DNA of 64,000 nt from an uncultured Mycoplasma sp. Lineage in GTDB: Bacteria > Bacillota_I > Bacilli_A > RF39 > UBA660. Positions 61,502 to 64,000 of this stretch are shown here, piece by piece; the stretch's first letter is position 1, and every line of letters starts with the position of its first letter. Where the stretch lies: assembly GCA_947642635.1 (NCBI GenBank), contig CANRTI010000003.1, positions 22,186 through 86,185 on the forward strand, given 5' to 3'. The notes beneath the pieces are model-generated. The model ran no database searches, was not told where the DNA came from, and was given only the letters and a program-made list of their open reading frames with translations. A program made the translations under genes and the position numbers.

Positions 61502-63325
61502 TTAGTTGACAATAATGTATGGATCACTTTGTGTTCCTGTTCCATTTATTGCTATATCGGATTTTAGATAGAAGACTGGGCGAACCGAATCCGTAGTATC
61601 CAAAGCGTTGATACCGACAACGCCGTCCGAAACCACATACCACGCATAGTAATAATAGCTGCCATTAAGACCGTAACGCGACATGGTCCGTTCGTATGAT
61701 GTGTTTGGTGCACTACTGTCATTATTTAAAAAGTGCATCCAATTATTATTTCGGCATGTTGTTCTATTTGCACTAGCTGCACAATTTAATCCTGTCTTTG
61801 TTACTCCATAGTAATAATCTGCTACATACATTAATCCTATTTTTGCAGTTACTGTTGTTGTCCATCCTTGTTCTGTTTGTAATATTGTTGCTGGTGCTTG
61901 ATTTTGATTCATAAAATCCCCATATTTCCAGTTTACATCTTCTATTTTATTGCTCCAACCATCTGGCATATATGTTGTATTTCCTATAAATAAATTTGTG
62001 TATTTTCCTCCTGATATTCCGTTTAATCCTTTATATAAGTCACTTTGGTTCCATTTAATATCTTGATTATTTACATTGTCCCAGTAATATGCTGTATCTA
62101 ATGCCTCTTTCTTGATTAGCTTAAACATTCTCCCTTTACCTTTGTCTTTTGTTACTCCTATTATTCGGTACATATATTTACCTTGTCCTGAAGTACTTGT
62201 ACATTCTGTTTTATTTGTTGTTCCAAAACATATGTAGTTTGGTGGGTTCTTTCCGTAATATCTCATTTCTAATTCATCTTGCGCTACTCCTGTTACTGCT
62301 CCTCCTCCATCTGTTGTCTCTGCCGGTGGATTTGTTGCTATATCGCCACCACTTTGACTAGCTTTCTTATACTCTATTGATGCTACCTTTGGTATCGATA
62401 TTCCTTTACTATTTCTTAAATAAGCATAAAATGTTTTTACTACTGGTGTTGTAAATGTATATTCTTCACTTATTTCTTTAACTCCATTTACTGGTTTCCA
62501 TGTACAATTATCGCTATTATTGGTATCTTCTAATATACAATAATCTGTTACTCGACTACTATTCCATTTTAAATTTAAAGTTATCTTTTCTTCTTCGGTT
62601 ACTTTATTTTCTGTATCTTCTTCATTGATATAAAACTTATTGATTATTGGTCCATCACTAAACTCTTGTACTGTCTCACATTTAAATGTTTTATTGGTTA
62701 TATTTACACTTAATTCTTTTCCTGTTAATCCACTTTGATCTCCTGTTGTATTATTGATTGCCATTGTAGCTTTTATATCTCCTTCAATTATCCCACTTAA
62801 CTTATATGTTATTGGTATCTCTATAGGACTTTTACTAGCTAAATCCGCTAAATCTAAATCTGTTTCATCCATCTCTAAATTATCTGTTGGACTTAATCTT
62901 ATAAACCCATCACCAGTTTGTAATGCATCTTTCATTGTCCCTGTTAATTCTATTTCTAAAACACTTTCACATTGAAACTTAGTATTTTCTTCTCCCCCAG
63001 TAACTCCTGCTACTGCTATACTTCTCTTTGTTTCTTCACTATCATAATTTTTATTTTTATCATTTGTTGCATAATATACTTTACCTGCATTACTTAAACT
63101 CATATCGGCAGTAGTTAATTTTAAATGTAATTTCGGTGTTGGGTTATATATTGCTGCTACTCCTAATCCTTCTGTATCTCCCACTACATTTGTAGCACTC
63201 CCATTATTATTCGTTGTTATATTGTAATATGCAAATGATGCCCCTATTACAAAGGCTATTAACGTTATTACTCCTACTACTGTTAATACTACTTTCTTTT
63301 TTCTACTCTTTTCTTCTTCAATCAT
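61502..63325 (-). CDS. Large membrane-anchored surface protein with FGE/lectin-like C-terminal domain
   Basis: This is a 607-residue protein. The start is EEEKSRKKK followed by one helix (about residues 12-32, VVLTVVGVITLIAFVIGASFAYY), as seen in many surface proteins of gut Bacilli. The middle is beta-rich with Cys-containing Ig-like segments; residues 340-607 hold a Trp/Tyr/Gly-rich domain ending SVRPVFYLKSDIAINGTGTQSDPY, shared with 33437-34714. The 3' stretch coding the last 60 or so residues is noticeably richer in G+C (about half, by hand count at 61621-61680) than the rest. AGAGAGG precedes the ATG. Confidence 0.75.
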   Translation of the reverse strand: MIEEEKSRKKKVVLTVVGVITLIAFVIGASFAYYNITTNNNGSATNVVGDTEGLGVAAIYNPTPKLHLKLTTADMSLSNAGKVYYATNDKNKNYDSEETKRSIAVAGVTGGEENTKFQCESVLEIELTGTMKDALQTGDGFIRLSPTDNLEMDETDLDLADLASKSPIEIPITYKLSGIIEGDIKATMAINNTTGDQSGLTGKELSVNITNKTFKCETVQEFSDGPIINKFYINEEDTENKVTEEEKITLNLKWNSSRVTDYCILEDTNNSDNCTWKPVNGVKEISEEYTFTTPVVKTFYAYLRNSKGISIPKVASIEYKKASQSGGDIATNPPAETTDGGGAVTGVAQDELEMRYYGKNPPNYICFGTTNKTECTSTSGQGKYMYRIIGVTKDKGKGRMFKLIKKEALDTAYYWDNVNNQDIKWNQSDLYKGLNGISGGKYTNLFIGNTTYMPDGWSNKIEDVNWKYGDFMNQNQAPATILQTEQGWTTTVTAKIGLMYVADYYYGVTKTGLNCAASANRTTCRNNNWMHFLNNDSSAPNTSYERTMSRYGLNGSYYYYAWYVVSDGVVGINALDTTDSVRPVFYLKSDIAINGTGTQSDPYIIVN

Positions 63326-63792
63326 TTCTACTACCTCTCTTTTTATTAATATGGCTTTTTTCTTTATTTTTTATACTTATGTTTGATATACCGTATTTAA
63401 TTCATATAACAAAAAAGTTGAACACTTTCTATGCTCAACTTTATTATAACTGGTTATGTAACCAATAGTCAATCATTTTTTAAATACTTATTAATCTGTT
63501 TGGAATAGTTTTAAATTAAGTATTAAAGATATTTTAGAAACTTTAGATTAATCAATTATTTTTTATTAATTCTTGGACAAATAACTCTGTATATTTAGAA
63601 AATTTAATAATTTCAACTTTTAAGTAACTCCCAACAATTCTTTAATTAAAGCTAATATTGTCAACATTATGAATTTAAATTTTTTTAGTTATATTATGTA
63701 TAGCTATAAATACAAGAGATAAAAAAAGCTTTGATTGAGCAAAAAAATAAATCTATTAACGGATTTATTTTTTAAACTCTCCCTCATATTCC
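63326..63792. other. Non-coding region between the surface-protein gene and the right-edge Rpn remnant
   Basis: No gene is visible. Two hairpins are present: AAAGTTGA/TCAACTTT (63413-63441) and AAATAAATC/GATTTATTT (about 63747-63774), the latter with a T-run on the plus side and likely to serve as a terminator for the gene at 63793. The remainder is featureless AT-rich sequence. Confidence 0.45.
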
Positions 63793-64000
63793 TCAATTAT
63801 TTAACAGTTCAATTTCTTGTATGGATAAACCAGTGTATTTTTGAATTTTTTCAACTGCAATATTATCTTTTAGTAAATTTTTAGCTGTTTCTAGTGCTTT
63901 ATTATTAGCACCTTCTTGTAGTTTTAACTCAGCTGTATCATTTAGTTTTCGTTCCCACATTGAGCCAACACTAAAGTAATCTGTTATCCATTCATCTTTA
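63793..64000 (-). CDS. C-terminus of an Rpn/PDDEXK_2 family nuclease (cut by the window edge)
   Basis: Sixty-nine codons are visible up to the edge; the start is outside. The sequence EWITDYFSVGSMWERKLND, AELKLQEGANNKALETAKN and LLKDNIAVEKIQKYTGLSI is the typical C-terminal part of Rpn-type proteins, which act as DNA endonucleases promoting recombination. It matches the layout of the remnant at 32858-33360. Whether it is intact cannot be seen here. Confidence 0.8.
   Translation of the reverse strand, partial: KDEWITDYFSVGSMWERKLNDTAELKLQEGANNKALETAKNLLKDNIAVEKIQKYTGLSIQEIELLNN

Noticed and set aside
62149..62361. Leu-rich plus-strand frame in the 61.5-kb gene
   Set aside because: It is a low-complexity Leu run complementary to the surface-protein gene, with no ribosome site.

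Overview
The window is AT-rich bacterial DNA (mostly about 25-30% G+C by eye) that uses the standard code: TGA serves as a stop and Trp is TGG. Nearly every gene lies on the minus strand, so operons read from high to low coordinates. The gene content (ComEA/ComEC, FtsW, PPDK, MtaB, RecD2, YceD-L32, a SpoVID/YsxE-like pair, a YjcZ-like small protein) points to a low-G+C Bacillota, most likely a gut Bacilli lineage near the Erysipelotrichia/Mollicutes-related uncultured orders. The placement is inferred from gene content, not from a marker phylogeny.

Housekeeping blocks: rnc (partial, 1-427); comEA-comEC and ftsW (9.8-13.8 kb); ppdK, xerD, a MazG-like protein, an AI-2E permease and recD2 (17.2-25.5 kb); tRNA-Ser; an envelope operon with a PAP2 phosphatase, GT2-GtrA, a phosphodiester glycosidase and an orphan ZnuA-like lipoprotein (26-30.7 kb); mtaB; rpmF-yceD; a spoVID/ysxE-like pair, lon and tig (34.8-41.2 kb); tag; tRNA-Leu and tRNA-Ile/Met; a nagZ - hexapeptide acyltransferase - glmM operon behind tRNA-Arg (58.2-61.4 kb). 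Surface genes are an MBOAT/DHHW/DUF4358 acylation cluster (3.3-6.2 kb), a dockerin-bearing M6 protease with a membrane-anchored partner (53.2-57.4 kb), and two anchored proteins that share a C-terminal domain (33.4 and 61.5 kb).

Accessory DNA is abundant. A five-gene ABC-transporter/secreted-protein cassette (6.28-9.56 kb) is bracketed by two nearly identical copies of a terminator-type sequence. A frameshifted Abi_2/HEPN gene (15.8-16.8 kb) sits between 15-bp direct repeats. An island at 43.2-51.2 kb holds an IS110 remnant, small membrane proteins, a sigma/anti-sigma pair, a CPBP protease, an ASCH/PUA-like protein, an ABM-like protein and a large serine recombinase. Several of its genes are separated by copies of one short junction motif. 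Rpn-type nuclease remnants occur at 32.9-33.4 kb and at the right edge.

The most interesting loci are two compact toxin-antitoxin systems that are easy to miss. At 44.4-44.73 kb is an apparently complete type I-like locus: a promoter, a leader with an occluded ribosome site, a 44-residue hydrophobic peptide, a terminator, and a convergent antisense RNA with its own promoter and terminator. At 57.5-58.2 kb is a ToxN/AbiQ-family (type III) locus with a promoter, one 35-nt pseudoknot-capable ToxI-like unit bounded by A6G tracts, a terminator, and a toxin gene split by a single frameshift. Other points of note are a hairpin overlapping the comEA ribosome-binding site, a C9 tract inside an unknown gene, and a compositional anomaly at the 3' end of the 61.5-kb surface gene.
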